Shown here: positions 7,625-15,606 of the stretch, piece after piece
Numbering within the stretch: the first letter of the stretch is position 1
Layout of the letters: each line of letters begins with the position of its first letter
Source: Halorussus litoreus
GTDB taxonomy: Archaea; Halobacteriota; Halobacteria; Halobacteriales; Haladaptataceae
Assembly: GCF_003382685.1 (NCBI RefSeq)
Contig: NZ_QLVG01000031.1
Location: 1 to 64,000 of the forward strand
Direction: 5' to 3'
DNA length: 64,000 nucleotides
Notes under the pieces: generated by a model
Told to the model about the DNA's origin: nothing
The model's input: only the letters and a program-made list of their open reading frames with translations
Database searches by the model: none
Program-made: the position numbers and the translations under genes

Positions 7625-8458
7625 TCAATCGAGTGCGTCACCATCGGTGGCTGAGCCCACCTCGTCCTGTACCGTTGTTGTAGCTTCGGCAAACGCCCGC
7701 AGACGCGTCACGTCGACGGTCTCTGACAGGGTGTCGAGAACTCGGTTCGCGTGGTCTTGCCGCCGTTCGGCGAGCGCACGGAGCTGTTCTTGGTCGATCG
7801 CGGGTGGAACGACCGTTGCTTCGCTCGGATCCGCATCGAGAATGAGACGGATTTGTCGTACGACGCTGAGTTCGCGTCCGAGTCGCTCGAAGTGCCGGTG
7901 ATTCGGCTCATCGAGACCAGCGAATGTCCCTCCAAGAATGGCAGCACCTTCACCGAGACTCCCTGCCGTCTCGTCGAGAAACACCGCTTTATCGTACTCG
8001 ACCGACTTATCTGGCGTGTAGGCGCGGGCAAATGTTCCTGTGATCGTTTCGAGAACCGCCGTCAGTATCTCGAAACAGTCGCCCGAGCGAGAGTCGGGTA
8101 CTGAGCGAAGTGACGAGAATGCGGCTGTGTAGAAATAATCCCCGGCAAGCAGCGCTGCTGTCGGCTCCAGTGTGAGCGAGTGCGCGTGTTTGTCGGTGAG
8201 CGTGACGAGCAATCGACTTCGGAGACGAACGGACTCCCTGAGTAGTTCGATAGCTGCGGCGGCAGGAAGGACGTCCTCGTAGTCTTTGTGCTCCGACAGT
8301 GAATCGTACACGCGAACCGCCAGTTGTCCGTACCATCTATCGCGGGGTTCCTGCAGTACATTACGGACAAGCGGGGGACCGACCTTGTCCGTGTCTCTGA
8401 GCTCTACCTCTATTTGATGCTCTATCTCTGAAGAGCCGATACGATCAAATTCACTCAT
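7625..8458 (-). CDS. polyprenyl-synthetase-like protein lacking catalytic aspartate motifs
   Basis: Protein of 277 aa with an all-helical pattern. LLAGDYFYTAAFSSL at about residues 104-118 matches the LxGDxLxxxAF helix of trans-isoprenyl diphosphate synthases, but neither DDxxD motif is present. This agrees with the haloarchaeal family I recall as DUF7114. It probably keeps the prenyltransferase fold without the classical activity. It lies 5 nt downstream of the MATE exporter gene, so the two are cotranscribed. A role in sensing or binding isoprenoid-like compounds alongside efflux is only inference. Confidence 0.75.
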   Translation of the reverse strand: MSEFDRIGSSEIEHQIEVELRDTDKVGPPLVRNVLQEPRDRWYGQLAVRVYDSLSEHKDYEDVLPAAAAIELLRESVRLRSRLLVTLTDKHAHSLTLEPTAALLAGDYFYTAAFSSLRSVPDSRSGDCFEILTAVLETITGTFARAYTPDKSVEYDKAVFLDETAGSLGEGAAILGGTFAGLDEPNHRHFERLGRELSVVRQIRLILDADPSEATVVPPAIDQEQLRALAERRQDHANRVLDTLSETVDVTRLRAFAEATTTVQDEVGSATDGDALD

Positions 8459-8463
8459 GGGTT

Positions 8464-9963
8464 TCAGTCGTCACCTGTTGCTCTCTCAACACTCGTCTCA
8501 TCACGGTCGACGTTCGATTCCGTGAGATTGCTCTCGCGCCACGTGCCGCGTCGGTACCACACGTACGCAATGAACGCCCCAAGGATGTTCGAGACGGCAA
8601 ACGACAGCCAGATCCCACGCTCACCGAGCGGTCCGGAGGCAACCCACGCGATAGGGAACCGAATAATCCCGAGCATCAGCACGGAGATAGCTGCCGCGGT
8701 GATCGTCTTCCCAGCGCCTCGGAAACTGCCCGTGTAGGCCCGCATAATACCGATGAACCCGAAGGTCAACGCGACGTAGCGAAGGAACTCCGCGGTGATG
8801 TCGACCACTTCGGGGTCGGTCGTGAACACGTCGGCGATCGGTGCGGCGACGAAGAAGACGAGGATTCCCGCGACTGTGAGGATGCCGAAGAGTAATTTTG
8901 CCGCCAGTCCCGCCGTTTGTTCGACACGGTCCGGCTTGTCAGCACCCATGTTTTGGCCAGTCATCGTCTCTACCCCACGAGCGATTGCGATGGCGGGGAG
9001 GAAAATAACAGAGAACACTCGCGTACCGATGCCGTACGCCGCGACGACCGCGTCGGGGAAGAACGCGACGATGAACAGCAGCAGGTTCATCGACAGCGCT
9101 CGGCCCATCCCTTCAATCGACGCTGGGAATCCGATCCGAACGAGGCGCCCCAGATAGGAGAGGTCCGGAACCATATCTCGGATGTGGATCTGGACACCGC
9201 GCGTCCCACGGAACATGACTGCAAGGCCGACGACGAGCGCGAGCGCGCGGGAAAAGACCGTTGCGAGAGCTGCACCAGTAATACCGGAGCCGGTATAGCC
9301 GGTTATGGCGAAAAGCGTGGATTCGAGGCCACCGAGGCCGACCATCCCGAAAACCGGGTTGTTCTCGAACCCGAAGATAAGGAAGGGGTCGATGACGATG
9401 TTCACGACGACCGACCCGAACATCACCAGCATCGGGGTGATGGTATCCCCGTATCCCCGCATCAGCGCGATGAACACTGCAAAACCGAACATGAACAGCA
9501 GGCCAAGCGAGATGACCTCCATGTAACTCGTCGCCAGCGGAAGCACGGCCTCGGACGCACCCATCACTGCGAGGAAATTCTCGATGGCGAAATATCCGAT
9601 GACGCCGAGGACCACCGACGCGATGACTGCGAACGTCACGGTTTGAGACGCCGCGTACTCGGCTTCACGCTCTTCGTCGGCACCGGTGAACTGGGCGACG
9701 AGAACGCTTCCTGCGACTGAAATCCCCATCCCCAGTGAGATGAGCAGGAACACCATCGGGAACGCGAAGCTGATTGCTGCGAGCGCATCCGTGCTGTACT
9801 GGCCCAGCCAGAACGTGTCCGCCAGATTGTACGCGGTCTGGAAGAGGTTCGTGACCACGATCGGCATCGAGAGGAAGAACAATGGCTTCGCGATTCCACC
9901 TGATGTGAGGTCGAAATCGTCCGGGCCCTTGAACAACGAACCAATACGGCTGAACAGGCCCAT
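8464..9963 (-). CDS. MATE-family multidrug/sodium antiporter
   Basis: Integral membrane protein of 499 aa with about 12 TM segments in two similar halves. The N-terminal half contains PLFFLSMPIVVTNLFQTAYNL and DTFWLGQYSTDALAAIS; the second contains RIGFPASIEGMGRALSMNLL and AYTGSFRGAGKT, all MATE/NorM signatures. It would export drugs or other cations against a Na+ or H+ gradient. It sits downstream of a TetR gene on the same strand and 5 nt ahead of the polyprenyl-synthetase-like gene, a classical regulator-exporter setting. Confidence 0.92.
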   Translation of the reverse strand: MGLFSRIGSLFKGPDDFDLTSGGIAKPLFFLSMPIVVTNLFQTAYNLADTFWLGQYSTDALAAISFAFPMVFLLISLGMGISVAGSVLVAQFTGADEEREAEYAASQTVTFAVIASVVLGVIGYFAIENFLAVMGASEAVLPLATSYMEVISLGLLFMFGFAVFIALMRGYGDTITPMLVMFGSVVVNIVIDPFLIFGFENNPVFGMVGLGGLESTLFAITGYTGSGITGAALATVFSRALALVVGLAVMFRGTRGVQIHIRDMVPDLSYLGRLVRIGFPASIEGMGRALSMNLLLFIVAFFPDAVVAAYGIGTRVFSVIFLPAIAIARGVETMTGQNMGADKPDRVEQTAGLAAKLLFGILTVAGILVFFVAAPIADVFTTDPEVVDITAEFLRYVALTFGFIGIMRAYTGSFRGAGKTITAAAISVLMLGIIRFPIAWVASGPLGERGIWLSFAVSNILGAFIAYVWYRRGTWRESNLTESNVDRDETSVERATGDD

Positions 9964-10022
9964 TACCGTCCGACCTCCGGTTGCTTGTCGACGAGCAGAT
10001 GTCGTTCGATATCTCTTGTCAT
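9963..10022 (-). CDS. possible 19-codon leader peptide before the MATE gene
   Basis: ATG at 10022 opens a 19-codon frame (MTRDIERHLLVDKQPEVGR) whose TAA overlaps the MATE start codon as TAATG. The overlap would allow translational coupling. No clear TATA box precedes it, and the rest of 10023-10230 shows no supported gene. It may equally be chance. Confidence 0.25.
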   Translation of the reverse strand: MTRDIERHLLVDKQPEVGR

Positions 10023-10230
10023 TGTGGCGTAGAGTCGATCAGAGGATTGGTTGCTGGCGAGCGATGGCGAGACGCCAGTGACTTCGACGACCATATCGAC
10101 GAAACTGGCGGAGACGCAGAGGCGTATCGTCTTCGTCTATTCGGCAAACAGTAACCTGGCTGGCCCGGGTATCGTGCCGACACCCAAGATGGACCACGGC
10201 CGAAGCGCGACCCCGAGTTACCACGCCGAC

Positions 10231-10839
10231 TCACGAGCGCCTCCTCAGTTCCGAGTCGATGTACGAGGCAAGCGAGACGCGTGCTGCCGCTGCGGCGCTT
10301 TTGCGGTCTGTCGTCGTGCGACCGTACATCGCGCCGTTGACTGTCGCTAAGATATGTTCCGCAACCCGCGAGGGGTCGACGTCACGGAACGCGCCCTCGT
10401 CGATGCCGCGTTCAATGATGCCTCGAATGGTGGCTGCCAGTCGCTCGTCGATTTGCGTGAATTGCTCGCGAAATACCTCGTTCGTTACGGCCTGTGACCG
10501 AAGGCCGACTAGTACCGCTTGGAGTTGCCGTTGCTCCGCGTCGGGCTGAAGTGGGAGGAGCTTCTCGGTGACATGCTCGAGATCTTCTGATGGTTCGTCG
10601 CCCGTCTCTGTATCGACCGTCTCTTCGAATCTATCGACAGCGAACTCCAGAAACGCAGCCAGAAGGTCGTCTTTTGTGTCGTAGTGATAGTAGATGGCGG
10701 CCTTCGATTTGTCGAGCTCGTTAGCTATTCGGGAGAGCGACAGGTCGGCGTAGCCGTGTTCGAGCAGTGCTCGATAGGTGGCCTCCATAATCTCTTCTTC
10801 GGCGGTGCTCCAGGTCGTTTCGGGTGAGTCGGTAGTCAT
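10231..10839 (-). CDS. TetR/AcrR-family transcriptional repressor
   Basis: Regulator of 202 aa. Residues about 15-60 are the TetR DNA-binding domain: EEEIMEATYRALLEHGYADL, then the HTH RIANELDKSKAAIYYHYDTK. A ligand-binding helical domain follows, ending in a long C-terminal helix. The ATG at 10839 overlaps the stop of the upstream zinc-ribbon membrane gene as ATGA, so the pair forms one operon with the repressor second. It likely controls the MATE genes downstream and its own operon through the two matching palindromic sites near 11.3 and 11.5 kb. Confidence 0.92.
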   Translation of the reverse strand: MTTDSPETTWSTAEEEIMEATYRALLEHGYADLSLSRIANELDKSKAAIYYHYDTKDDLLAAFLEFAVDRFEETVDTETGDEPSEDLEHVTEKLLPLQPDAEQRQLQAVLVGLRSQAVTNEVFREQFTQIDERLAATIRGIIERGIDEGAFRDVDPSRVAEHILATVNGAMYGRTTTDRKSAAAAARVSLASYIDSELRRRS

Positions 10840-11294
10840 CGTAGGTTCGAGTGGTTCTCGTCGAGTTGCTCCAGTTCGGTGACGTCCACGACATCGAACT
10901 CGGTCGTACACCAGTGGCAGAATCCGAGCTCAGGATCGAATGGCTTTCCACAGGCAGGACACGCTGGAGATTCATCAGCCTCTGTTGCGCCGACAGTACT
11001 GGTAGCTCGGGCTCCGTCGGTCTGCAATTTACTCTTCGCGATGAGGTACGCATCGAGAGCGCTGGCGGCACTGATGAGGACGATCAGCAGGATCGGGAGG
11101 GGGTCGGTGAGCGTCCCCGAACGAATCGCGGATATCGCTGATTCAGGGACGAACAAAACCGAAGCAGCGACCGTAACCCCCAGCCATCCCAGTGCCCGAA
11201 GCCAGCGCCGGAGATACAGGTGGCCGAGTCCGGTGACCGCCGTGCCCAAGAGCGCAGCGACCAGTGGGTTGTTTCGGAGCGAGGCCCGTACCAT
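10836..11294 (-). CDS. membrane protein with C-terminal zinc ribbon (DUF7575-like)
   Basis: Protein of 152 aa: two or three TM segments with the family-like GLGHLYLRRWLRALGWLG turn, then a cytoplasmic zinc ribbon CPACGKPFDP...FCHWC. Its stop overlaps the TetR start. I chose the ATG at 11294 over the in-frame ATG at 11321, because the TATA-like ATTTATGC (about 11322-11330) and a palindromic operator candidate (11299-11318) both lie in front of it, which gives a leaderless transcript. Function unknown; it is presumably part of the TetR-controlled response. Confidence 0.75.
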   Translation of the reverse strand: MVRASLRNNPLVAALLGTAVTGLGHLYLRRWLRALGWLGVTVAASVLFVPESAISAIRSGTLTDPLPILLIVLISAASALDAYLIAKSKLQTDGARATSTVGATEADESPACPACGKPFDPELGFCHWCTTEFDVVDVTELEQLDENHSNLR

Positions 11295-11298
11295 ACCA

Positions 11299-11318
11299 CT
11301 AACTGAACGTTCGGTAGG
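11299..11318. promoter_or_regulatory. TetR operator candidate 1
   Basis: CTAACTGAACGTTCGGTAGG, a pseudo-palindrome centred on GAACGTTC, lies between the TATA-like element and the chosen ATG (11294) of the zinc-ribbon/TetR operon. It matches 17 of 20 positions of the second site at 11501-11520. Location and symmetry suit an autoregulatory TetR site. Confidence 0.65.
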
Positions 11319-11500
11319 CATAAATCCTTCGCCCGACCCGTGGTGCCCTGTAATGAGAGAGAAATATCGGCTATTACTTGGAGTCCGGCAAATCGACGGC
11401 ATTAGGGTTCTATTTGGGTATCTGGCCGGGTATGACTGGGAGTGCCACCCGGGACGAAGCGACTCCGCTCTCCAGGGCGATTTGAGGCGAAAGGTTGATA

Positions 11501-11520
11501 CTAACCGAACGTTCAGTAAG
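11501..11520. promoter_or_regulatory. TetR operator candidate 2
   Basis: CTAACCGAACGTTCAGTAAG, the same pseudo-palindrome around GAACGTTC, about 35 bp before the ATG of the divergent HalOD1 gene. Together with site 1 it brackets the divergent promoter region, so one TetR could repress both directions. Confidence 0.65.
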
Positions 11521-11554
11521 CAATACAGCGCAAATCGAAGCGCCCCAACAAGCC

Positions 11555-11881
11555 ATGACCGATGAATCCCGACCCGCTGACGAACCAACAGCACCGTTGC
11601 ACGGCCGTTACCTCTCTCGCTGGGGTGATGAGACACCTCTCTACGAGGCTGTCACCGACGCCGTGTCGACCGTCACCGGCGATGCTCGCTCGGCAGTTGC
11701 TTCTCGATACGACCGGGCGCATGCGTTCGCGCTCAGTCAGCTGTTCGGCGGAGACGACGAACCATCGACGCCCTCGACTGGAGTTGTCAAGTTCCCAATC
11801 TCGGAGTGCGTTGTTTCGGTCCACAGTGATGGGCGACTCTCGGTCAGTCCCGCTGATCGTGGACGTAACGCGATTGACTAA
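11555..11881 (+). CDS. HalOD1 output-domain protein
   Basis: Small acidic protein of 108 aa. The central part fits the haloarchaea-specific HalOD1 output domain: TPLYEAVTDAVSTVTG, a middle helix, then the beta hairpin VVKFPISECVVSVHSDGRLSV. HalOD1 proteins are predicted signalling outputs of unknown activity. Start at 11555 follows the operator candidate. It is divergent from the zinc-ribbon/TetR operon and probably under the same repressor. Confidence 0.75.
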   Translation: MTDESRPADEPTAPLHGRYLSRWGDETPLYEAVTDAVSTVTGDARSAVASRYDRAHAFALSQLFGGDDEPSTPSTGVVKFPISECVVSVHSDGRLSVSPADRGRNAID

Positions 11882-12299
11882 CGACACGCGTATCGAAGGG
11901 TTCATCGAGAATGTCAGATCCAGCACAGAATTGTCGGCTACGGTTGGTAGAACCGGTGCTCAGGATGTACGGCTAAGCCCAAACCCTGTCGGGCTAGCCC
12001 AGCGGAAAGTCCCTACTGAACCTTGAGAGTGGTTCTGCTTTCGATTTTCGCTTGGAAACGGACTCTAACGGCGGAGCCAGCTTTTCTGACTGGGTAAAAC
12101 TGAGTTTGGCCCTCGACCAAGCTCGCTCTTCTCCGAATTTGGGGCGGTTCTCATGCACCTTCGCAACGACTGAATGCAGATTAGATATCGCGATAATTGA
12201 TTTATCAACCTGGGCGGCTCCGTGACCGTGTCATTGACGGCCGGACTGCACGATTTCGTAAAATCCTCCGAAGCGACGAGAACAGGTGCTTCAGCGACG
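11882..12299. other. 418-bp intergenic region, nothing recognised
   Basis: Stretch between the HalOD1 gene and the end of the minus-strand DUF5783-like gene. It is less GC-rich than the flanks, and stops break the frames. No RNA gene, hairpin terminator or conserved protein fragment could be identified. Confidence 0.5.
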
Positions 12300-12620
12300 C
12301 TACCCGTCGAATCCAAAGATCCGCCGCAGTTCCGTCTCGATCTCCTCGACGTAGATGTCCAGCAACTGCTCGACCTTCTCGTCGGCGGCGACGACGCCTT
12401 GCAAGCGGTCGGTCGGATCTTCCGGCAGCTCCACGCGGAACTCTCCATCACCGTCGTAGAACGGCTCGCTCTCGTTCAGCACCTGCTGGTCGATGGCGTG
12501 GACGAGCTCCGAGTCGTACTGCTCGTTGACGCGCTCGAAAGCGTTCTTGTACGCGCGTTGGAGCTCGTTGAAGTAGTGAACGTACTTGTCCTCGAACTTC
12601 TCGGGGTCGAAGTCGGCCAT
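12300..12620 (-). CDS. DUF5783-like small acidic protein
   Basis: Protein of 106 aa (MADFDPEKFEDKYVHYFNEL) that is mostly helical and very acidic, with an aromatic-rich N-terminal helix and the C-terminus ETELRRIFGFDG. It resembles the haloarchaeal family I recall as DUF5783; no function is known. The ATG at 12620 gives the usual family start. It is monocistronic. Confidence 0.7.
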   Translation of the reverse strand: MADFDPEKFEDKYVHYFNELQRAYKNAFERVNEQYDSELVHAIDQQVLNESEPFYDGDGEFRVELPEDPTDRLQGVVAADEKVEQLLDIYVEEIETELRRIFGFDG

Positions 12621-12743
12621 GCCCCGACGTTGGGCGAGCGCGGACAAAAGTCGGGCGGTGCGCGACGGCCTGCTTCGTACCTGCCCGCCTGCCCGCCTGC
12701 CCCGCCCGGGACTTCCGGCCAACTGGGGTAGGCCCGCCGGTGG

Positions 12744-13199
12744 TCACGTCCCGCTTGGGACGTACGACTGGTCGCGCGCGACCACTGTCTCCGGGTCGAC
12801 CCGGACGAGCGCCATCCGGTCGTCCCACGTCGCCGGGTCGGGGAAGCGGCTCTGGTCCCACTGCTCCTCGTCGGGGCCGAGATACCGGTGGAGGAGCCGC
12901 TTCGCGCGGGCGGGGTCGTGGGGTTCGACGGTCGCGCGCCCGCGCGCGCCGACGTGTTGGACTGTCCCCGTCGACGCGTCGAAGTCGACGACGGCGAGCG
13001 CGACGCTCGGATTCCGCCGGATTCGGTCGGGGTACGTCTTCTCGGTGTCCGCGACGATCCAGAACGCGTCGTTCTCCCAGAGGAACCACAGCGGCGAGAC
13101 GCGCGGTTCGCCGTCGTCGGTCGTCGCGAGGAAGCAGAACAGTGGTCGCGCGAGGAAGTCGTCCAGGTCCGTATCGAGGGTGTCTTCGACGAGTTTCAT
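12744..13199 (-). CDS. pyridoxamine 5'-phosphate oxidase-fold (PPOX) flavin-binding protein
   Basis: Protein of 151 aa with the split-barrel fold of PPOX/F420 or FMN-binding proteins: FLARPLFCFLATTDDGEPRV, then SPLWFLWENDAFWIVAD, a typical flavin-contact strand pair, followed by RNPSVALAVVDFDASTG. Such proteins act as FMN- or F420-linked oxidoreductases or haem/flavin scavengers; the substrate is unclear. I chose ATG 13199 (MKLVEDTL); an upstream in-frame ATG at 13247 would add 16 residues. Confidence 0.8.
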   Translation of the reverse strand: MKLVEDTLDTDLDDFLARPLFCFLATTDDGEPRVSPLWFLWENDAFWIVADTEKTYPDRIRRNPSVALAVVDFDASTGTVQHVGARGRATVEPHDPARAKRLLHRYLGPDEEQWDQSRFPDPATWDDRMALVRVDPETVVARDQSYVPSGT

Positions 13200-13766
13200 G
13201 CCCGAACCGACTGACTCGCCGGAAATGAACGTGTCGGGTGCTCTCACCCCCTCAAGCGCTCGCTTCGAAGACAGCGGTATTTGGCGTAACTCTCGCCATA
13301 AATCACATTCTGCTATAGGAATTCTCTCCCTCTCGGCGTGCGCACAGTTTCGGAAAGTAGGAGGCTACCAATCGCTTGATTTCCACCTCTAACGGCTCAA
13401 ACCTATCTTCTCGTGACTGTTCGCCGCGTATTATACTTGAACTGATACCTGATGGGGACAAGATGAGTCGGTCACACCTACGACAAATATCTTAGAATTT
13501 GTCGCACCCGAGTCGCCGTCGACGCCGACTCGGACAATCCCAGGTCGGGCAACGACTCTGATCTACAGGAGCAGTACGCTGAAGGACTGTATGGGAAGGG
13601 TCGCGAGTACCTGCTATGCAGGGTCACGGAAGGAAACTTCTCTCTGAATGGCGCTTCCTGCCGTCTGAACCGATCCATCCCTCCGCGTGTACTACCGGGG
13701 CGAATTAATAACTCAAACCAATTTAATTGTTAATCATTTTCTAACTTATGTGCATTATTAGCAGTT
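13200..13766. other. intergenic region with a decayed-looking open stretch
   Basis: About 570 bp without a supported gene. Plus-strand bases about 13455-13710 stay open in one frame and read plausibly protein-like (EQYAEGLYGKGREYLLCR) but have no start codon, so this may be a relic. The last 80 bp are AT-rich and contain CAATTTAATTG (13719-13729), a perfect small palindrome that may be an operator for the CDF operon. Confidence 0.45.
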
Positions 13767-13780
13767 ATTTTAATAAATAT
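13767..13780 (+). promoter_or_regulatory. TATA box of the CDF operon
   Basis: TTTTAATAAATA centred about 28 nt before the ATG at 13803. The alternative ATG at 13779 lies inside this element, which rules it out as the start. Confidence 0.65.
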
Positions 13781-13802
13781 GGCGGCCCCATATCGAGGTA
13801 CG

Positions 13803-14744
13803 ATGAGCGAACACGAGTCGCCGCACGCTCACGACGGTTCGCACGACGGGCATAGCCACGGACATGGTGGCTCGTCCACCAGCAGTCGCAAGCTTGCCGC
13901 TGTCTCCGTCATCAACCTCCTCGGCTTCGTCGCCGAACTCGCCGGCGGCCTGCTGTTCGGATCGGTCGCACTGCTCAGCGACGCCTTCCACATGCTGTTC
14001 GACGCGCTCGCGTACGTGATGGCGTTCGCTGCCGCGTACGTGGCCGACCACTACGGCGACGGCGACAGGTGGTCGTACGGCCTCCACCGACTGGAGCCGA
14101 CGGCAGCGTTTCTCAACGGCGTCCTGTTGTTGCCGATGGTCGGGTTCATCCTCTGGGAGTCCTACCAACGATTCCTCAACCCTATCGAGATCGGAACGGG
14201 GCCGACGTTGGCAATCGCGTTCGGTGGGCTGCTCATCAACGTTGGGTCGGTGTACGTCCTGCAGGGCGGGGAGATGAGCCTCAACGAGCGGGGCGCGTTC
14301 TACCACCTACTCGGCGACGCCGGCGGCTCGGTCGCCGTCATCGTCTCGACGGTCGTGATCGAAGTGACCGGCATCCGAATCGTCGATCCCATCACGGCTG
14401 CCCTCATTGCCGTCGTGGTGACGTGGTCGGCCCTGAAGGTGCTGCGCGGGAGCGGCGCTATCTTCTTCCACCGGACGCCGTTCGATACCGACGAAATCCG
14501 AACGCACCTCCTCGGTATCGAGGGCGTCGAGGCTGTCGACGACCTGCACGCGTGGCAGATCTGCAGCCAGATCACCGTGGCCACCACGCACGTCGAGACC
14601 GCCGTGGACACGATGGCGGAGGCCGAGGACGTGACGCGGCGCGTCCACGAGGAACTTGCCCACCACGGCGTCGACCACGCCACCGTCGAACTCTGTCCGG
14701 CGTACGACGACCGCAGCACCCACCTCAACGACCACGCCCACTAA
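13803..14744 (+). CDS. cation diffusion facilitator (zinc/divalent metal exporter)
   Basis: Membrane exporter of 313 aa of the CDF (CzcD/ZnT) family. The N-terminus is His-rich (HAHDGSHDGHSHGHG) and suited to metal capture. TM2 carries SDAFHMLFDA (HxxxD type) and TM5 has HLLGDAGGS, the paired His/Asp sites that transport Zn2+. The cytoplasmic C-terminal domain (GIEGVEAVDDLHAW) is the usual ferredoxin-like dimer domain. It heads a four-gene run with 2-11 nt gaps. Its AT-rich promoter with a small palindrome suggests metal-responsive control. Confidence 0.92.
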   Translation: MSEHESPHAHDGSHDGHSHGHGGSSTSSRKLAAVSVINLLGFVAELAGGLLFGSVALLSDAFHMLFDALAYVMAFAAAYVADHYGDGDRWSYGLHRLEPTAAFLNGVLLLPMVGFILWESYQRFLNPIEIGTGPTLAIAFGGLLINVGSVYVLQGGEMSLNERGAFYHLLGDAGGSVAVIVSTVVIEVTGIRIVDPITAALIAVVVTWSALKVLRGSGAIFFHRTPFDTDEIRTHLLGIEGVEAVDDLHAWQICSQITVATTHVETAVDTMAEAEDVTRRVHEELAHHGVDHATVELCPAYDDRSTHLNDHAH

Positions 14745-14746
14745 CG

Positions 14747-15121
14747 ATGATGCGAATCAGGGAGATCGACGAGAACATCGTTTATACCGAACTCACGACC
14801 GATGCGAGTGCCGCGGACTTGGAACAGTCCTACGAGCGGTTGATGGACGTCGCTGAAGAACACGACACGGTTCACGTCTACGAACGCGTCCGACTCTCCG
14901 GTACGGATTACCTTTCGATGCACACGAAGGCTTCGGGCGACCTCAAGCACGGAGATGTTGGTGATCTGGGGCGAGTCGTCGCCGTCGGAGGAGGGGTCTG
15001 GATGAAGCTCTTCATGACGCTCTGGAAGATTCCAGTGTGGCCGCTGTCTCCCGACGAGATTCGGCACCTCCCACCAGAACAGAGGGAAGAAGCAGAGGAG
15101 TGGATCAGGTCTAACGGGTAG
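14747..15121 (+). CDS. SpoIIAA-like (STAS-type) protein, copy 1
   Basis: Protein of 124 aa resembling the SpoIIAA-like/STAS_2 family: an alternating alpha/beta pattern with TVHVYERVRLSGTDY, then DLGRVVAVGGGVWMKL and a C-terminal PVWPLSPDEIRHL. Members occur as stand-alone domains in aerobic microbes; biochemical function is unsettled. It starts 2 nt after the CDF stop. It is paralogous to the next gene, with the motifs HVYE, AVG and PDE(I/M)R in the same order. Confidence 0.75.
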   Translation: MMRIREIDENIVYTELTTDASAADLEQSYERLMDVAEEHDTVHVYERVRLSGTDYLSMHTKASGDLKHGDVGDLGRVVAVGGGVWMKLFMTLWKIPVWPLSPDEIRHLPPEQREEAEEWIRSNG

Positions 15122-15132
15122 GAAACATACTC

Positions 15133-15600
15133 ATGACCACCAATTCTGACACCGAGTTCACGGCTACGGGACGGACGAGTTCCTCCATGTTCGAGATTCT
15201 TGAGGCGACCCGCGACGACGTCGTCGCAGTTCGGATGGGGCACGGCACGCCCGCCGGGTATCGGGAGTTCTACGACCTCCTCGTCGAGAAGACCGACGAG
15301 TACGGGACGGTACACGTCTACGAGGAGACGACGGGGTGGACGCTGGCGACGTATCTCTCGCACCTGCACGGCATCGTCCCCGACTTGCGAACCGGGCCGA
15401 AATTCGACATCGGCCGGTATGCCGCGGTCGGTGATTCCCGCTGGGCGAAGCTCCTCTATCACCAGTGGCGGGCCATCGCCCCCGTCTGGCCGGTCGCCCC
15501 GGACGAGATGCGCTACTACGAGCTGTCGAATCGTACCCGTGCCCTCGACTGGGTGACGGCGAGCAATGCCAACCCTGATAAGAAAACATCTAATAGTTGA
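15133..15600 (+). CDS. SpoIIAA-like (STAS-type) protein, copy 2
   Basis: Protein of 155 aa, paralogue of the preceding gene: TVHVYEETTGWTLATYLSHL, DIGRYAAVGDSRWAKLLY and APVWPVAPDEMRYYEL align in order with copy 1. It has an extra 25-residue N-terminus and a short C-terminal tail. Two adjacent diverged copies suggest a heteromeric unit or subfunctionalised pair. It is 11 nt after copy 1 and 6 nt before the amidohydrolase. Confidence 0.75.
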   Translation: MTTNSDTEFTATGRTSSSMFEILEATRDDVVAVRMGHGTPAGYREFYDLLVEKTDEYGTVHVYEETTGWTLATYLSHLHGIVPDLRTGPKFDIGRYAAVGDSRWAKLLYHQWRAIAPVWPVAPDEMRYYELSNRTRALDWVTASNANPDKKTSNS

Positions 15601-15606
15601 ACAACA

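Noticed and set aside
12065-12451. 128-codon minus-strand gene
   Set aside because: Overlaps the DUF5783-like gene in another frame and is Ser/Arg-rich; a shadow.
13478-13678. 66-codon minus-strand gene
   Set aside because: No clear promoter or family; the opposite strand reads at least as well but lacks a start.
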